Source of the DNA: Gemmatimonadota bacterium
Lineage (GTDB): Bacteria; Gemmatimonadota; Gemmatimonadetes; Gemmatimonadales; GWC2-71-9
DNA length: 5,361 bases
Assembly: GCA_003220905.1 (NCBI GenBank)
Contig: QHTS01000269.1
Span: 1 to 5,361 of the forward strand
Direction: 5' to 3'
Position 1 is the stretch's first letter, and every line of letters starts with the position of its first letter. The translations under genes were made by a program, and so were the position numbers. Positions 4,755 to 5,361 of the stretch are shown in pieces. The notes under the pieces are model-generated. The model was given only the letters and a program-made list of their open reading frames with translations. It did no database searches and had not been told where the DNA came from.

Positions 4755-5361
4755 GTGCCCGACCTTCGTCTGCTCCGCCCCGGCGACGAGGCCGCGCTCG
4801 ACGCGTTCCTCGCGCGCCACGCCGACACGTCCATGTTTCTCCGGTCCAACGTGCGCTCGGCGGGGCTCACCGACCGGGGCCAGCCGATGCAGGCCACGTA
4901 CGTCGCGGCGCTCGAGGGCGGGCGGATCGCTGGCGTCGCGGCGCACTGCTGGAACGGCATGGTGCTGGTGCAGGCTCCGGAGGGGGGCCATGCCCCCGTG
5001 GTGGCCCGCGAGGCGGTGCGGCGCTCCGGCCGCACGGTGACCGGGTTTTCCGGACCATGGGACCAGGTCGTCGCCGCGCGTGAGGCGCTCGGGCTCGGCA
5101 CCGCGCCGACCGCCAAGGACAGCCGCGACGAGCTGTACGTGCTCGACCTCGCTCGCCTGGTCGTGCCGTCGGAGCTCGCCAGCGGCGCGCTCCGCTGCCG
5201 TCATCCGGCGGAACGCGAGCTCGAGTTGCTGGTGGACTGGCGCGTGCGGTTCGCGATCGAGGCCCTCGGCGCGACCGACGGCCCCGACCTGCACCAGGCG
5301 AGCACGGATGACGTGCGGCTGCAGCACGAGCGGGGAAGCGACTGGCTACTCCTCGCCGGCG
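4755..5361 (+). CDS. probable GNAT-type N-acetyltransferase, N-terminal part only
   Basis: The frame is open from a GTG at 4755 to the right edge, giving 202 residues. The opening L-R-L-L-R-P-G-D-E-A-A-L (4-15) is the usual first strand and helix of GNAT proteins. It is followed by T-S-M-F-L-R-S-N (25-32) and Y-V-A-A-L-E-G-G-R-I-A-G-V-A-A-H (49-64), the strand pair normally seen before the acetyl-CoA site. G-P-W-D-Q-V at 100-105 is a feature I associate with a tandem-type GNAT having an extra N-terminal domain. The canonical acetyl-CoA loop (Q/R-x-x-G-x-G/A) is not within the visible part, so activity rests on similarity alone. The stop of the PHP gene is only 3 bp upstream, implying co-transcription; no Shine-Dalgarno is visible, so translation may depend on the upstream gene. 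Confidence 0.65.
   Translation, partial: MPDLRLLRPGDEAALDAFLARHADTSMFLRSNVRSAGLTDRGQPMQATYVAALEGGRIAGVAAHCWNGMVLVQAPEGGHAPVVAREAVRRSGRTVTGFSGPWDQVVAAREALGLGTAPTAKDSRDELYVLDLARLVVPSELASGALRCRHPAERELELLVDWRVRFAIEALGATDGPDLHQASTDDVRLQHERGSDWLLLAG

Noticed and set aside
2886..5327. An 813-codon open frame on the minus strand
   Set aside because: Only its last 167 codons (the DinB-like protein) look like protein. The rest is antisense to the PHP and GNAT-like genes, is rich in Arg, Gly, His and Glu repeats with no fold-like pattern, and arises from GC-rich codon structure.
1..5361. CRISPR array, tRNA, rRNA, insertion sequence or prophage
   Set aside because: No regularly spaced repeats, no cloverleaf-like or rRNA-like segments, and no transposase or phage protein in any frame.

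Overview
The window is GC-rich, gene-dense bacterial chromosome. Four of the eight proposed genes start with GTG, and long open frames run antisense to real genes, as expected at this GC level. Protein character (an AIF/BphA4-type reductase with a G-G-G-M-T-A-D motif, a c-type cytochrome lipoprotein, a DinB-like protein) and a pyrimidine-rich intergenic tract suggest a soil-type lineage such as Gemmatimonadota, Acidobacteriota or Rokubacteria. This is an impression, since no marker gene is present. I see no rRNA, tRNA, CRISPR array, insertion sequence or phage gene.

Left part (1-2674): two minus-strand redox genes and one plus-strand regulator. The cytochrome c lipoprotein gene runs off the left edge. 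It is preceded by an AT-rich promoter region holding an 11-bp inverted repeat. Upstream of it lies an FAD/NAD(P)H-dependent reductase gene. Divergent from the reductase, across an 86-bp spacer, is a winged-helix regulator whose C-terminal half carries a cysteine set like those of SufR-type Fe-S sensing regulators. The simplest reading is a redox- or Fe-S-responsive regulator controlling itself and the reductase.

Middle part (2675-3526): a short pyrimidine-rich convergent gap, then a compact minus-strand group. In transcription order it holds a possible 46-residue lipoprotein-like peptide, a DinB-superfamily protein, and a 52-residue very basic protein. The junctions are ATGA and GTGA stop/start overlaps, which argues for translational coupling and supports the two small genes.

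Right part (3543-5361): a plus-strand pair. The first gene encodes a membrane-anchored PHP-domain protein whose positive-inside pattern places the metal-binding domain outside the cytoplasm. Three bases later begins a probable GNAT-type acetyltransferase that runs off the right edge.

Most of this is recognisable at family level. The less ordinary points are the outward-facing PHP domain, the Cys-rich regulator/reductase pair, the two coupled mini-proteins, and the inverted repeat before the cytochrome gene.
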